NCBI RefSeq assembly: GCF_900129505.1
Contig: NZ_LT670818.1
Span: forward strand, 2,046,001 to 2,110,000
DNA: 64,000 bases
Source: Bradyrhizobium erythrophlei
GTDB taxonomy: Bacteria > Pseudomonadota > Alphaproteobacteria > Rhizobiales > Xanthobacteraceae
Reading direction: 5' to 3'
Both the position numbers and the translations under genes were made by a program. The notes below the pieces were generated by a model, which saw only the letters and a program-made list of their open reading frames with translations, ran no database searches and was not told the DNA's origin. Below, piece after piece: positions 50,066 through 59,004 of the stretch. Positions within the stretch are counted from its first letter, which is position 1. Each line of letters opens with the position of its first letter.

Positions 50066-50488
50066 ATGTACGACTGGATCAAGGCGCTGCATGTGATCGC
50101 GGTCATCGCCTGGATGGCCGGGATGCTCTATTTGCCGCGGCTGTTCGTCTATCATTGCGAGGCGGAAGCGGGATCAAAGCAGTCCGAAACCTTCAAGGTG
50201 ATGGAACGGCGGTTGCTGAAGGCGATCATCAACCCGGCGATGATCGTGACGTGGCTGGCGGGGCTTTACCTCGCCTGGGCCGGTCATTTGTTTTCAGCGG
50301 GCTGGTTCCACGGCAAATTGCTGCTGGTGCTGCTGCTGTCGGGTGTCCACGGTTTTTTTGCCCGCTGCGTGAAGGATTTCGCCGCCGACCAGAACACCAG
50401 AAGTCAGAGATTCTATCGTTTTATCAATGAGGTACCCACCGTACTGATGATAGGCATCGTGATTCTGGTGGTTGTGAAGCCGTTTTGA
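50066..50488 (+). CDS. hemJ: Protoporphyrinogen oxidase HemJ
   Basis: 140 aa from the ATG at 50066. Integral membrane protein with four helices. It has the conserved MYDWIKALHVIAVIAWMAGM (functional His at ~9), LPRLFVYHCEAE, WLAGLYLAW and FHGKLLLVLLLSGVHGFFAR, and ends VVVKPF. It catalyses protoporphyrinogen IX to protoporphyrin IX. It occupies the oriC-flanking position held by hemE in Caulobacter and Rickettsia. Confidence 0.93.
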   Translation: MYDWIKALHVIAVIAWMAGMLYLPRLFVYHCEAEAGSKQSETFKVMERRLLKAIINPAMIVTWLAGLYLAWAGHLFSAGWFHGKLLLVLLLSGVHGFFARCVKDFAADQNTRSQRFYRFINEVPTVLMIGIVILVVVKPF

Positions 50489-50516
50489 TGGGCACCGTTG
50501 CCAACAGCTGAGGCTG

Positions 50517-50547
50517 CCGGCCTCCTTGCGTAAGGCCGGGCGATTTT
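50517..50547 (+). terminator. Rho-independent-like terminator after hemJ
   Basis: CCGGCCT (50517-50523) and AGGCCGG (50533-50539) form a 7-base GC-rich stem with a 9-base loop, followed by GCGATTTT. The hairpin is sound but the T-run is short. Confidence 0.55.
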
Positions 50548-50747
50548 CTATATTACCGAAATCCCACCCCACGCAGGCGGATGTGGTTGCGTTTCGGTTC
50601 TCCATTTGAACCGGCCGCCGCATCAGGTTTGAAGCCTCTCCGGCGCTTTCCTTGCTTAGACCTGCGGACCTTCCTGATCTCGCGTCCGCATTTTCAAAAA
50701 AGCCACCTCGCAATTCCTCTCCCAAACTACTCCACAGGACCATCCCA

Positions 50748-52013
50748 ATGCGGGAAATGAAACTTCAAGACCTCAAGGCCCAAACGCCAGCCGAGCTCGT
50801 CTCGTTTGCGGAAGAAAAAGGGGTCGAAAACGCCAGCACCATGCGCAAGCAGGAGCTGATGTTCGCCATTCTCAAGCAGCTCGCGATCCAGGAAACCGAC
50901 ATTATCGGCGAAGGCGTCGTCGAGGTTCTCTCCGACGGTTTTGGATTTTTGCGTTCACCGGACGCCAACTATCTGCCCGGTCCGGACGACATCTACGTCT
51001 CGCCCTCGCAGATCCGCCGCTTCGGGCTTCGCACCGGCGATACCATCGAAGGCCACATCCGCAGCCCGAAAGAAGGCGAACGCTATTTCGCGCTGCTCAA
51101 GGTCAACACACTGAATTTCGAAGACCCGGAAAAGTCGAAGCACAAGGTCAATTTTGACAATCTGACACCGCTGTTTCCCGATCAGCGCTTTCGGCTCGAG
51201 CTCGAGGATCCGACCAGAAAGGACCTTTCGGCAAGGGTTATCGACATCGTCGCCCCGATCGGCAAAGGCCAGCGCGCATTGATCGTGGCGCCTCCCCGCA
51301 CCGGCAAGACCGTGCTGATGCAGAACATCGCCCATTCGATCACGGCCAATCATCCCGAGTGTTATCTGATCGTGCTGCTGATCGACGAGCGGCCCGAGGA
51401 AGTCACGGACATGCAGCGTTCGGTGAAGGGCGAAGTCGTCTCCTCGACCTTCGACGAACCGGCGGTGCGTCACGTCCAGGTCGCCGAAATGGTCATCGAA
51501 AAAGCAAAACGCCTGGTTGAGCACGGCCGCGACGTCGTGATCCTGCTCGACTCGATCACGCGTCTCGGCCGGGCCTACAACACCGTGGTGCCGTCATCCG
51601 GCAAGGTGCTGACAGGCGGCGTCGATGCCAACGCGTTGCAGCGGCCAAAGCGATTCTTCGGCGCCGCGCGCAATATCGAGGAGGGCGGCTCGCTCACCAT
51701 CATCGCGACCGCGCTGGTCGATACCGGCAGCCGTATGGACGAAGTGATCTTCGAAGAGTTCAAGGGCACCGGCAATTCCGAACTGATTCTGGACCGCAAG
51801 GTTTCCGACAAGCGGACCTTCCCGGCGATCGACATTTCGCGCTCCGGCACCCGCAAGGAAGAACTGATCACCGATCCGCAGCTCCTGAAAAAGATGTACG
51901 TGCTGCGCCGGATCCTCAATCCGATGGGCACGATGGACGCGATCGACTTCCTGCTCGACAAGCTGCGCAACACCAAGAACAACGCCGAATTCTTCGAGTC
52001 GATGAATACCTGA
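50748..52013 (+). CDS. rho: Transcription termination factor Rho
   Basis: 421 aa from the ATG at 50748. It has the N-terminal [20 protein letters not shown] helix domain, a cold-shock-like RNA-binding domain ([20 protein letters not shown]), Walker A in [18 protein letters not shown] (~residue 182), Walker [21 protein letters not shown], the Q-loop [11 protein letters not shown] and the R-loop [20 protein letters not shown]. The 259-base leader (50489-50747) contains the hemJ terminator and may hold autoregulatory sequence. Confidence 0.97.
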   Translation: MREMKLQDLKAQTPAELVSFAEEKGVENASTMRKQELMFAILKQLAIQETDIIGEGVVEVLSDGFGFLRSPDANYLPGPDDIYVSPSQIRRFGLRTGDTIEGHIRSPKEGERYFALLKVNTLNFEDPEKSKHKVNFDNLTPLFPDQRFRLELEDPTRKDLSARVIDIVAPIGKGQRALIVAPPRTGKTVLMQNIAHSITANHPECYLIVLLIDERPEEVTDMQRSVKGEVVSSTFDEPAVRHVQVAEMVIEKAKRLVEHGRDVVILLDSITRLGRAYNTVVPSSGKVLTGGVDANALQRPKRFFGAARNIEEGGSLTIIATALVDTGSRMDEVIFEEFKGTGNSELILDRKVSDKRTFPAIDISRSGTRKEELITDPQLLKKMYVLRRILNPMGTMDAIDFLLDKLRNTKNNAEFFESMNT

Positions 52014-52035
52014 GTCATTCGACGGTTTTGGAAAG

Positions 52036-52067
52036 AGGGGCGTCCTTTGCAAGGGGCGCCCCTTTTT
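52036..52067 (+). terminator. Rho-independent terminator after rho
   Basis: AGGGGCG (52036-52042) pairs with CGCCCCT (52057-52063), with an inner CCTT-TGC-AAGG hairpin (52044-52054), followed by TTTT. It lies 22 bases beyond the rho stop. Confidence 0.8.
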
Positions 52068-52151
52068 GCTGCTCGGATTGCTGCAGCATTGGTGTAGCAT
52101 AAATGGAGCTGGCGGGTTTTCCGGTAGCCCCACAAGTAACTGAGATATCTT

Positions 52152-52204
52152 GTTAATCTTGGTTTTTACTAGCCCGATAATCTGCATCGGTCGGCAAGAT
52201 TAAC
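52152..52204. repeat. Nested perfect inverted repeat upstream of mnmE
   Basis: Outer arms GTTAATCTTG (52152-52161) and CAAGATTAAC (52195-52204) are perfect 10-base complements. Inside is CCGAT (52174-52178)/ATCGG (52186-52190). It lies ~80 bases before the mnmE start, after the rho terminator. Function unknown. Confidence 0.65.
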
Positions 52205-52286
52205 CTGCAAAATTGCTGCGGACCGCCGGTTCTTTGCCGAAATGAAGTTACGTTGCCTTTTCAACGGGCTCGGAGGCAAATAGGTG

Positions 52287-53648
52287 ATGCATCCCCGCGA
52301 ACAGACCATTTTTGCCGTTTCGTCGGGCCGGCTGCCGAGCGCGATTGCCATCGTGCGGGTATCCGGGCCGCAGGCCGGGGCGGTTCTGACTGCACTTGCC
52401 GGAAAGCTGCCGGCGCCGCGCATGGCGACGCGCGCGCTATTACGGGATGCGAATCAGCAACCGATCGACGATGCGGTGATCCTGTGGTTTCCCGGACCGG
52501 CCAGTGCAACCGGTGAGGACATCGCCGAATTTCACGTTCACGGTGGGCGGGCGGTACTGGCGGCGCTGTTCACGGCGCTCTCGGCCTTCGCCGAGCTGCG
52601 CGCGGCGGAGCCGGGCGAGTTCACCCGGCGCGCCTTCGAGAATGGCAAGCTTGACCTCACCGAGGCCGAAGGTCTCGACGATCTGATTCATGCCGACACC
52701 GAGCGGCAACGGCGCCAGGCGCTGCGTCAGCTGAGAGGCCTGCTCGGTGAGCGCGCGCGCAACTGGCGCGACCAGATTATCGAGGCCTCCGCACTGATCG
52801 AGGCCGGCATCGATTTCTCCGATGAAGGCGACGTGCCCACCGAGCTGATCGCACCGGCGGTGGCAAGGATCAAGACGCTGCTCGGCGAGATCGAGGAAGT
52901 ACTTGCGGCACAGGGGCGGAGTGAACGGCTGCGCGACGGGCTGGTGGTCGCGATCGCGGGCCCGCCCAATGTTGGCAAGTCGACGCTGATGAATACGCTG
53001 GCGCGGAGGGAGGTTGCGATCGTCTCGCCGCACGCCGGCACCACGCGCGACGTGATCGAGGTGCAGCTCGATCTCTCTGGCTATCCGGTGACGGTGATCG
53101 ACACCGCGGGCATTCGCGAGACCGACGATCCCGTCGAGCAGGAAGGCGTGCGGCGGGCGAGGACGCGCGCGGCGGAAGCCGATCTGGTCCTGTGGATCAG
53201 CGATGCGCAACACGATGAGCGCGCCCAGCAGGTCGATGCGCCGGTGTGGCGGGTCCGGAACAAGGTCGACCTGGATGCGGCAGCAGCCGATCGGACGAAT
53301 CGCCAAAAACCGGCGGATTATTTGGGGCAGGGTCGGGGAGGCACGGATTTCGGAATTTCGGCGAGCCGGGGCGATGGGATTGCGGAGTTGATTGCCGCCG
53401 TGGTCGGCTTTGCGGAAAAATATTTCGGCGCGGACGACGGGGCCCTGATTGGGCGGGAGCGGCAGCGGAAATTGCTGCAGCAAACCGCGGCTTCGCTGCA
53501 ACGGAGCATAGCAGCGGTTCGGGAGGGCGAGGAACTGGCGGCCGAGGATCTGCGGATGGCTGCCTATTCGCTCGGGCGGCTCTTGGGCCGGGTCGATGTC
53601 GAAGATATCCTCGATGTGATCTTTCGGGAATTCTGCATCGGCAAGTAA
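52287..53648 (+). CDS. mnmE: tRNA uridine-5-carboxymethylaminomethyl GTPase
   Basis: 453 aa. With MnmG it modifies the wobble uridine of certain tRNAs. The N-terminal tetrahydrofolate-binding domain has [20 protein letters not shown] and [10 protein letters not shown]. The helical domain has [20 protein letters not shown], the inserted G domain has [19 protein letters not shown] and [11 protein letters not shown], and the catalytic C-terminus is FCIGK. GGAGG precedes; a GTG at 52284 is an alternative start. Confidence 0.96.
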   Translation: MHPREQTIFAVSSGRLPSAIAIVRVSGPQAGAVLTALAGKLPAPRMATRALLRDANQQPIDDAVILWFPGPASATGEDIAEFHVHGGRAVLAALFTALSAFAELRAAEPGEFTRRAFENGKLDLTEAEGLDDLIHADTERQRRQALRQLRGLLGERARNWRDQIIEASALIEAGIDFSDEGDVPTELIAPAVARIKTLLGEIEEVLAAQGRSERLRDGLVVAIAGPPNVGKSTLMNTLARREVAIVSPHAGTTRDVIEVQLDLSGYPVTVIDTAGIRETDDPVEQEGVRRARTRAAEADLVLWISDAQHDERAQQVDAPVWRVRNKVDLDAAAADRTNRQKPADYLGQGRGGTDFGISASRGDGIAELIAAVVGFAEKYFGADDGALIGRERQRKLLQQTAASLQRSIAAVREGEELAAEDLRMAAYSLGRLLGRVDVEDILDVIFREFCIGK

Positions 53649-53687
53649 TAGTCTTATATGAGAGAAATATTTCTTAATTCATAATAT

Positions 53688-53703
53688 CGTTTCACGTGAA
53701 ACC
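53688..53703. other. parS site 1
   Basis: CGTTTCACGTGAAACC. The 14-base core GTTTCACGTGAAAC is a perfect palindrome and matches the ParB-binding consensus TGTTTCACGTGAAACA except at the outermost bases. It lies between mnmE and mnmG. Confidence 0.88.
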
Positions 53704-53722
53704 CCCTCGGAAGGATCAGCGC

Positions 53723-53738
53723 TGTTTCACGTGAAACA
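53723..53738. other. parS site 2 (perfect consensus)
   Basis: TGTTTCACGTGAAACA, identical to the 16-base consensus parS. It lies 35 bases from site 1 in the mnmE-mnmG gap. Confidence 0.93.
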
Positions 53739-53797
53739 TAGCCCCGCGCCGAACTTACCGCTTTCGGGATTTGCTGCCTCGGGATAAAAGTCCGGCC

Positions 53798-55678
53798 ATG
53801 CTGACCCGGCCAGGATCATTCGACGTCATCATCATCGGCGGCGGCCACGCCGGCTGCGAGGCCGCGAGCGCGGCTGCGCGCCTAGGCGCCCGGACGGCGC
53901 TGCTCACCCATCGATTTGCGACCATCGGCGCCATGTCCTGCAACCCCGCGATCGGCGGGCTCGGCAAGGGCCATCTGGTACGCGAGGTCGATGCGCTGGA
54001 CGGTTTGATGGGTCGCGTGGCCGACGCCGGCGGCATCCAGTTTCGGATGCTCAACCGGCGCAAGGGACCGGCGGTGCGCGGGCCGCGTGTCCAGGCTGAC
54101 CGCAAACTCTATGCCGCGGCGATGCAAGCCGCGATCCTGGAAACGGCCAATCTCGGCGTGATCGAAGGCGAGGCCGACGAGCTCATTGTTCGGGACGGCC
54201 GCGTCACCGGCATTCGCCTGGCCAACGGCCGTGAGCTGTCGGCTGGCGCGGTGGTGATCACGACCGGGACCTTCCTGCGCGGGCTGATCCATCTTGGCGA
54301 GAAGAACTGGCCGGCCGGCAGGGTTGGCGAGGCGCCGGCGCTGGGTCTCACGAAGTCCTTCGAAGCCGCCGGCTTTACGCTGGGACGGCTGAAGACCGGG
54401 ACTCCGCCGCGGCTCGACGGTACCACGATCGACTGGTCGGCAGTGGAGATGCAGCCCGGCGATGAGCCGCCGGAGCCGTTTTCGGTGCTGACCGAGAAAA
54501 TCACGACGCCGCAGATCCAGTGCGGGATCACCCGCACCACCGCGGCGACCCACGAGGTGATCCGGGCCAATGTGCATCGCTCGCCGATGTATTCCGGGCA
54601 GATCAAGAGCACTGGTCCGCGCTATTGCCCCTCTATCGAGGACAAGATCGTCCGTTTCGGGGATCGCGACGGCCACCAGATTTTTCTGGAGCCGGAAGGG
54701 CTCGACGATTCCACCGTCTATCCCAACGGCATCTCGACCTCGCTTCCGGAAGAGGTGCAGCTCAAGATCCTGGCTTCGATCCCGGGACTGGAGCGTGCGC
54801 GGATGGTCCGCCCGGGCTACGCCATCGAATACGACCACGTCGATCCCCGCGAACTCGATCCCACCTTGCAGACCAGGCGGCTGCGTGGGCTGTTCCTGGC
54901 CGGGCAGATCAACGGCACCACGGGATATGAAGAGGCCGCCGCCCAGGGCCTGGTTGCCGGGCTCAACGCAGCCTTGGCGGCCGGCGGCTCCGACCCGGTC
55001 GTGTTCGACCGTGCGGAGGGCTACCTCGGCGTCATGATCGATGATCTTGTGACGCGCGGCATTACCGAGCCGTACCGGATGTTCACCTCGCGGGCCGAAT
55101 ACCGGCTGACCCTTCGGGCCGACAATGCTGACCAGCGGCTGACCGATAAGGGGATCGTGCTGGGTTGCGTAGGGCAGGTGCGCTCGCAGTATCACCACGC
55201 CAAGATGGCGGCGTTGGAAGCCGCGAAGGTTCTGACCAAGTCGCTGACGCTGACGCCGAACGAGGCTGCCCGGTATGGCCTGGCGCTCAACAAGGATGGC
55301 CAGCGCCGCTCGGCCTTCGAGCTGTTGGCCTATCCGGAGATCGGCTGGAGCGAGATCCGTGGGATCTGGCCCGAGCTCTCGGCCATTGAACCAGGGATCG
55401 CGGTCCATCTTGAGATCGATGCGAAGTACGACGTCTATCTGAAGCGCCAGATCGCCGACGTCGACGCTTTCCGGCGCGATGAAGGGCTGATTCTCGGGGA
55501 TATTGATTACCTGAAGGTGCCGGGGCTCTCCAACGAGGCGCGCTCGAAGCTCGAAGCCGCGCGTCCGTGGACGGTAGGGCAGGCGGGCCGGCTTGATGGA
55601 ATGACTCCGGCGGCACTCGGCATCCTGGCCGCCTATCTGCGACGGGAAGCCCGGCGGAGGCCTTCAGCGCTCGGATAG
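53798..55678 (+). CDS. mnmG: tRNA uridine-5-carboxymethylaminomethyl enzyme, FAD subunit
   Basis: 626 aa from the ATG at 53798; a TTG at 53771 would add nine residues. FAD motif [20 protein letters not shown] at the start, then [73 protein letters not shown] and [20 protein letters not shown]. It is the partner of MnmE in U34 modification. Confidence 0.96.
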   Translation: MLTRPGSFDVIIIGGGHAGCEAASAAARLGARTALLTHRFATIGAMSCNPAIGGLGKGHLVREVDALDGLMGRVADAGGIQFRMLNRRKGPAVRGPRVQADRKLYAAAMQAAILETANLGVIEGEADELIVRDGRVTGIRLANGRELSAGAVVITTGTFLRGLIHLGEKNWPAGRVGEAPALGLTKSFEAAGFTLGRLKTGTPPRLDGTTIDWSAVEMQPGDEPPEPFSVLTEKITTPQIQCGITRTTAATHEVIRANVHRSPMYSGQIKSTGPRYCPSIEDKIVRFGDRDGHQIFLEPEGLDDSTVYPNGISTSLPEEVQLKILASIPGLERARMVRPGYAIEYDHVDPRELDPTLQTRRLRGLFLAGQINGTTGYEEAAAQGLVAGLNAALAAGGSDPVVFDRAEGYLGVMIDDLVTRGITEPYRMFTSRAEYRLTLRADNADQRLTDKGIVLGCVGQVRSQYHHAKMAALEAAKVLTKSLTLTPNEAARYGLALNKDGQRRSAFELLAYPEIGWSEIRGIWPELSAIEPGIAVHLEIDAKYDVYLKRQIADVDAFRRDEGLILGDIDYLKVPGLSNEARSKLEAARPWTVGQAGRLDGMTPAALGILAAYLRREARRRPSALG

Positions 55679-55681
55679 AGT

Positions 55682-55697
55682 TGTTTCACGTGAAACG
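55682..55697. other. parS site 3
   Basis: TGTTTCACGTGAAACG, 15 of 16 bases of the consensus. It starts 3 bases after the mnmG stop. Confidence 0.9.
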
Positions 55698-55714
55698 GGA
55701 GGGCGTTCTGATAT

Positions 55715-55820
55715 CGTAACCCGGATGGAGCGGAGCGTAATCCGAGTGGGAGCCACAGCTCTGACGCGAGGCGCATGCGCCAAGCGAAAAGACCAGGATT
55801 GCGCCCCGCTCCATCCCGGC
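55715..55820. repeat. Diverged palindromic repeat lying between two parS sites
   Basis: Left arm CGTAACCCGGATGGAGCGGA (from 55715) and right arm GGATTGCGCCCCGCTCCATC (from 55797) are a degraded relative of the 41628-41714 element. The rest of the mnmG-rsmG gap (55679-55987) holds parS sites 3 and 4 and no gene. Confidence 0.65.
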
Positions 55821-55832
55821 GACGCTCTGGAT

Positions 55833-55848
55833 CGTTTCACGTGAAACG
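55833..55848. other. parS site 4
   Basis: CGTTTCACGTGAAACG. Perfect palindrome with the 14-base core of the consensus. It is in the mnmG-rsmG gap. Confidence 0.88.
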
Positions 55849-55987
55849 ACGGTTGCGGTCTCAAAACGAAGGCGCAATCCGGGACGCCTTGCTGTAAGAA
55901 TGGATGGCCTCGCGGAGCCCCGTCGTCAGGCGCCCGCTTCCGACCCGACGACAATGCCGACTTCAATCTGATCCCACGACCTCATCA

Positions 55988-56683
55988 ATGGAAACGATTT
56001 CCAGCTCATCGAATTCCGGTCCCACTGCCGACAAGGCGGAGGCGCTGAAGCTCACGCCTGTTTCACGTGAAACGGAAGCGCGGCTGGATCGCTACCTCGA
56101 TCTGCTCCGGGAATGGCAGGCCAAAACCAATCTGGTGTCGCCTTCGACGCTGCCGAAGCTCTGGACCCGCCACGTCGCCGATTCGCTCCAACTTTTGACG
56201 ATCGCACCCTCAGCCGGGTTCTGGGTCGACCTCGGCAGCGGAGGCGGTTTTCCTGGCGTGGTGCTGGCCTGTGCGCTGGCAGAAACACCAAGTGCGATGG
56301 TCCATCTGGTTGAGCGCAACGCCAAGAAGGCCGCCTTCCTGCGGGAGGCGTTGCGAATCACCCATTCGCCCGGCACGGTTCATCTCGCAGACATCGGGGA
56401 TTGTGTGGATAGAATCACTGGCCCGGTGGATTGCATCACCGCTCGGGCGGTGGCTCCGCTACACCAACTCATCGGTTTCGCGGAGCCGCTGGTGAAACGG
56501 GGCGCAAAAGCCTTGTTTCTCAAAGGCCAAGATGTAGAGGCCGAATTGACCGAGGCCACTAAATATTGGAAGATTGATCCGCATCTGCATTCCAGCCGCA
56601 CCGGTGGACATGGCTGGATCGTCGAGCTCGATCGCATCGAGCGGCGCAGTCCGTCCGCCAAAGCCTATGGCACCCGCGCATGA
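55988..56683 (+). CDS. rsmG: 16S rRNA (guanine-527-N7)-methyltransferase
   Basis: 231 aa from the ATG at 55988. SAM-dependent enzyme that modifies G527 of 16S rRNA. It has LDRYLDLLREWQAKTNLVSP, WTRHVADSLQLL, WVDLGSGGGFPGVVLACALA (SAM motif I) and DCITARAVAPLHQLIGFAEP. Near the N-terminus PVSRETEARLD is encoded by parS site 5. The stop overlaps parA as ATGA. Confidence 0.95.
   Translation: METISSSSNSGPTADKAEALKLTPVSRETEARLDRYLDLLREWQAKTNLVSPSTLPKLWTRHVADSLQLLTIAPSAGFWVDLGSGGGFPGVVLACALAETPSAMVHLVERNAKKAAFLREALRITHSPGTVHLADIGDCVDRITGPVDCITARAVAPLHQLIGFAEPLVKRGAKALFLKGQDVEAELTEATKYWKIDPHLHSSRTGGHGWIVELDRIERRSPSAKAYGTRA
56059..56074. other. parS site 5, inside rsmG coding sequence
   Basis: TGTTTCACGTGAAACG within rsmG. 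Read in frame it encodes Val-Ser-Arg-Glu-Thr (GTT TCA CGT GAA ACG), so one DNA element serves as ParB site and coding sequence. Confidence 0.88.
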
Positions 56684-57531
56684 CCGTAATTGATCAGATT
56701 TATCAAGAGGATAAGGCGCCCACCCCGCCCGGCCACCCGCGCATCCTGGCGCTGGCCAACCAGAAGGGCGGCGTCGGCAAGACCACCACCGCGATCAACC
56801 TCGGCACCGCGCTCGCGGCCATCGGCGAGCGCGTGCTGATCGTCGATCTCGATCCGCAGGGTAACGCCTCCACCGGTCTCGGCATCGATCGCCGCAGCCG
56901 CAATTGCTCGACCTATGACGTCCTGATCGGCGAGGCGAATTTGCGGGAATCGGTGGTGCCGACCGCGGTGCCCCGGCTCCATATCGCGACGTCCACCATG
57001 GATCTCTCGGGCCTCGAACTCGAACTCGGAACGACTCCCGGGCGCGCCTTCCGGCTGCGCGATGCGATCGCCGCGCTGAACACCAACATCTCTCCGGACT
57101 CCGATTACACCTATGTGCTCATCGACTGTCCGCCGTCACTCAATCTTCTCACCGTCAACGCGATGGCGGCGTCCGATGCGATCCTGGTGCCGCTGCAATG
57201 CGAGTTCTTCGCGCTCGAGGGCCTGTCGCAATTGCTGCAGACGGTGGAGCAGGTGCGCACGACGCTCAATCCCAATCTGTCGATCCACGGCATCGTGCTG
57301 ACCATGTTCGACTCCCGCAACAATCTGTCGAACCAGGTCGTCGCCGACGTCCGGCAGTTCATGGGCAGCAAGGTCTACAACACCATGATCCCGCGCAACG
57401 TGCGCATCTCCGAAGCGCCGTCCTACGGCAAGCCGGTGCTGGTGTACGATCTCAAATGCGTCGGCAGCGACGCCTATCTCAAGCTTGCGACCGAAGTAAT
57501 CCAGCGCGAGCGCGAGCTGCGCACGCATTAG
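56680..57531 (+). CDS. parA: Chromosome-partitioning ATPase ParA
   Basis: 283 aa; ATGA overlap with rsmG. The deviant Walker A is LANQKGGVGKTTTAINLGTA (KGGVGKTT at ~29-36), Walker A' is VLIVDLDPQGNASTGLGID, and Walker B is YVLIDCPPSLNLLTVNAMAA. A ~20-residue leader precedes the P-loop. It works with ParB and the five parS sites to segregate the chromosome origin. Confidence 0.96.
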   Translation: MTVIDQIYQEDKAPTPPGHPRILALANQKGGVGKTTTAINLGTALAAIGERVLIVDLDPQGNASTGLGIDRRSRNCSTYDVLIGEANLRESVVPTAVPRLHIATSTMDLSGLELELGTTPGRAFRLRDAIAALNTNISPDSDYTYVLIDCPPSLNLLTVNAMAASDAILVPLQCEFFALEGLSQLLQTVEQVRTTLNPNLSIHGIVLTMFDSRNNLSNQVVADVRQFMGSKVYNTMIPRNVRISEAPSYGKPVLVYDLKCVGSDAYLKLATEVIQRERELRTH

Positions 57532-57540
57532 CCCAGCGAA

Positions 57541-57652
57541 GTCATTCCGGACAATCCGCATGAGCGGATTGATCCGGAATCTAGAGGTGACAAAAAAGAT
57601 TCCGACGCCTGGATTCCGGGTTCGCGTCTGGCGACGCGCCCCGGAATGACGG
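57541..57652. repeat. Palindromic repeat between parA and parB
   Basis: Perfect inverted ends GTCATTCCGG (57541-57550) and CCGGAATGAC (57641-57650). The right half contains GGATTCCGGGTTCGCGTC and GGCGACGCGCCCCGGAATG. A partial copy of this half lies at 60081-60120. It is a Bradyrhizobium extragenic palindrome, here splitting the parAB operon. Confidence 0.75.
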
Positions 57653-57703
57653 TGAAGACGAAGTAAAACAGGAGCGCTCAAGTTGAATCCAAGGGAGCTG
57701 GCG

Positions 57704-58582
57704 ATGGCCGACGAAGCGCGTTCGCGATTGGGCCGCGGTCTTGCAAGTCTGATCGGGGATGTCGGCGGCGAGGCCGCGCATGTCGAGCGGCCGCGCGCCC
57801 AGCGCAAGGTGCCGATCGAATTCCTGAAACCCAATCCGCGCAATCCGCGGCGTACGTTTTCCGATACCGAGCTCGGCGAGCTCGCCGATTCGATTCGGCA
57901 ACACGGCGTGATCCAGCCGATCGTGGTGCGGCCCGTGAAGGGCGTGCAGGATCGCTTCGAGATCATCGCCGGCGAACGCCGCTGGCGTGCCTCGCAGATC
58001 GCGGGCCTGCACGACGTGCCGATCGTGCCGGTCGATGTCAGCGACAGCGACGCGCTCGAGCTTGCCATCATCGAAAATGTGCAGCGCGAAGACCTCAACG
58101 CGATGGAAGAAGCGCAGGGCTATCACGCGCTCGCCAATGAATTCAAACGCAGCCAGGAGGAGATCGCCAAGATCGTCGGCAAGAGCCGCAGCCATGTCGC
58201 CAACATGATGCGGCTGACCAAGCTGCCGGCCGAGGTGCAGGCCTATATCGCGCTCGGCCAGTTGTCGGCCGGCCACGCCCGCGCGCTGATCGGCGTTCCA
58301 GATCCTGCGGCCGCCGCCAAGCGCATCGTCGAGGAAGGCCTCAACGTCCGCCAGACCGAGGAGCTGGCCCATGTCGAGGGGGTGCCGGTGCGCAAGCCGC
58401 AAAAGGCCCGCGGCGGCAAGGTGAAGGATCCAGACACGGTCGCGCTGGAGAAAACCGTCAGCGACGCGCTCGGGTTTGCAGTCAACATCGATCACCGCGA
58501 TTCCGGCGGCACCGTTCACATCCGCTACCGCGACCTCGATCAGCTCGACGAGATCGTGCGCAGGCTGGGGACGAAGGGGTAG
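57704..58582 (+). CDS. parB: Chromosome-partitioning protein ParB
   Basis: 292 aa from the ATG at 57704, which has AAGGGAG six bases upstream; a TTG at 57683 is less likely. The N-terminal ParA-interaction motif is EARSRLGRGLASLIGDV. The CTPase/ParB-N domain contains VPIEFLKPNPRNPRRTFSDT and IIAGERRWRASQIAGL. The HTH that binds parS is in EEIAKIVGKSRSHVANMMRL, and the C-terminal dimerisation region is VNIDHRDSGGTVHIRYRDLD. It is convergent with the 121-aa gene. Confidence 0.96.
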   Translation: MADEARSRLGRGLASLIGDVGGEAAHVERPRAQRKVPIEFLKPNPRNPRRTFSDTELGELADSIRQHGVIQPIVVRPVKGVQDRFEIIAGERRWRASQIAGLHDVPIVPVDVSDSDALELAIIENVQREDLNAMEEAQGYHALANEFKRSQEEIAKIVGKSRSHVANMMRLTKLPAEVQAYIALGQLSAGHARALIGVPDPAAAAKRIVEEGLNVRQTEELAHVEGVPVRKPQKARGGKVKDPDTVALEKTVSDALGFAVNIDHRDSGGTVHIRYRDLDQLDEIVRRLGTKG

Positions 58583-58637
58583 CCCGGCATTCTGGGGCGA
58601 GGGAGACGAGAACAATTCGGCAGCTATCCGCGCGACG

Positions 58638-59003
58638 CTACAAAAATTCGGCGACAACGCTAATTTTACCGACAATCGCTCGATTGAAGGCGACCATATC
58701 TTCCGCAGGGATCCAGTATTCCAGGTGAGCCGAGCCGCCGGCCTTTTGGACTGAATAATTGTCCAAGAAGCTGCGCCGTACTTGAAGGCGAGTGACGAAG
58801 CCGGAGCCACTGGCGGGAACGTTCCAGTCGCGCGCGATCTTCACGGCATATTCTTCCGAGAGCACGGGATAGAAGATTGGCTGATCGGGAAGCCGTGGCG
58901 GGAAAGCCCGCATATTTGCTTTTCGGATTAATTCCAGCTCGCGCGGTCCGACTGGACGCCAGAGCGTTACGGCATCCAGTTCGGATATTTCGGTCTCTGG
59001 CAT
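58638..59003 (-). CDS. Conserved protein often labelled ADP-ribosylation/crystallin J1
   Basis: 121 aa from the ATG at 59003, one base past the holA stop; a GTG at 59012 overlaps holA. It has AVTLWRPVGPRELELIRKAN, AFPPRLPDQPIFYPVLSEEY and GGSAHLEYWIPAEDMVAFN. I recognise the sequence type from family-wide annotation as ADP-ribosylation/crystallin J1-like, but see no catalytic motif and assign no activity. Last gene of the leuS-lptE-holA run. Confidence 0.72.
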   Translation of the reverse strand: MPETEISELDAVTLWRPVGPRELELIRKANMRAFPPRLPDQPIFYPVLSEEYAVKIARDWNVPASGSGFVTRLQVRRSFLDNYSVQKAGGSAHLEYWIPAEDMVAFNRAIVGKISVVAEFL

Positions 59004-59004
59004 T

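Noticed and set aside
53882..55408. 508-codon frame opposite mnmG
   Set aside because: Antisense shadow of mnmG.
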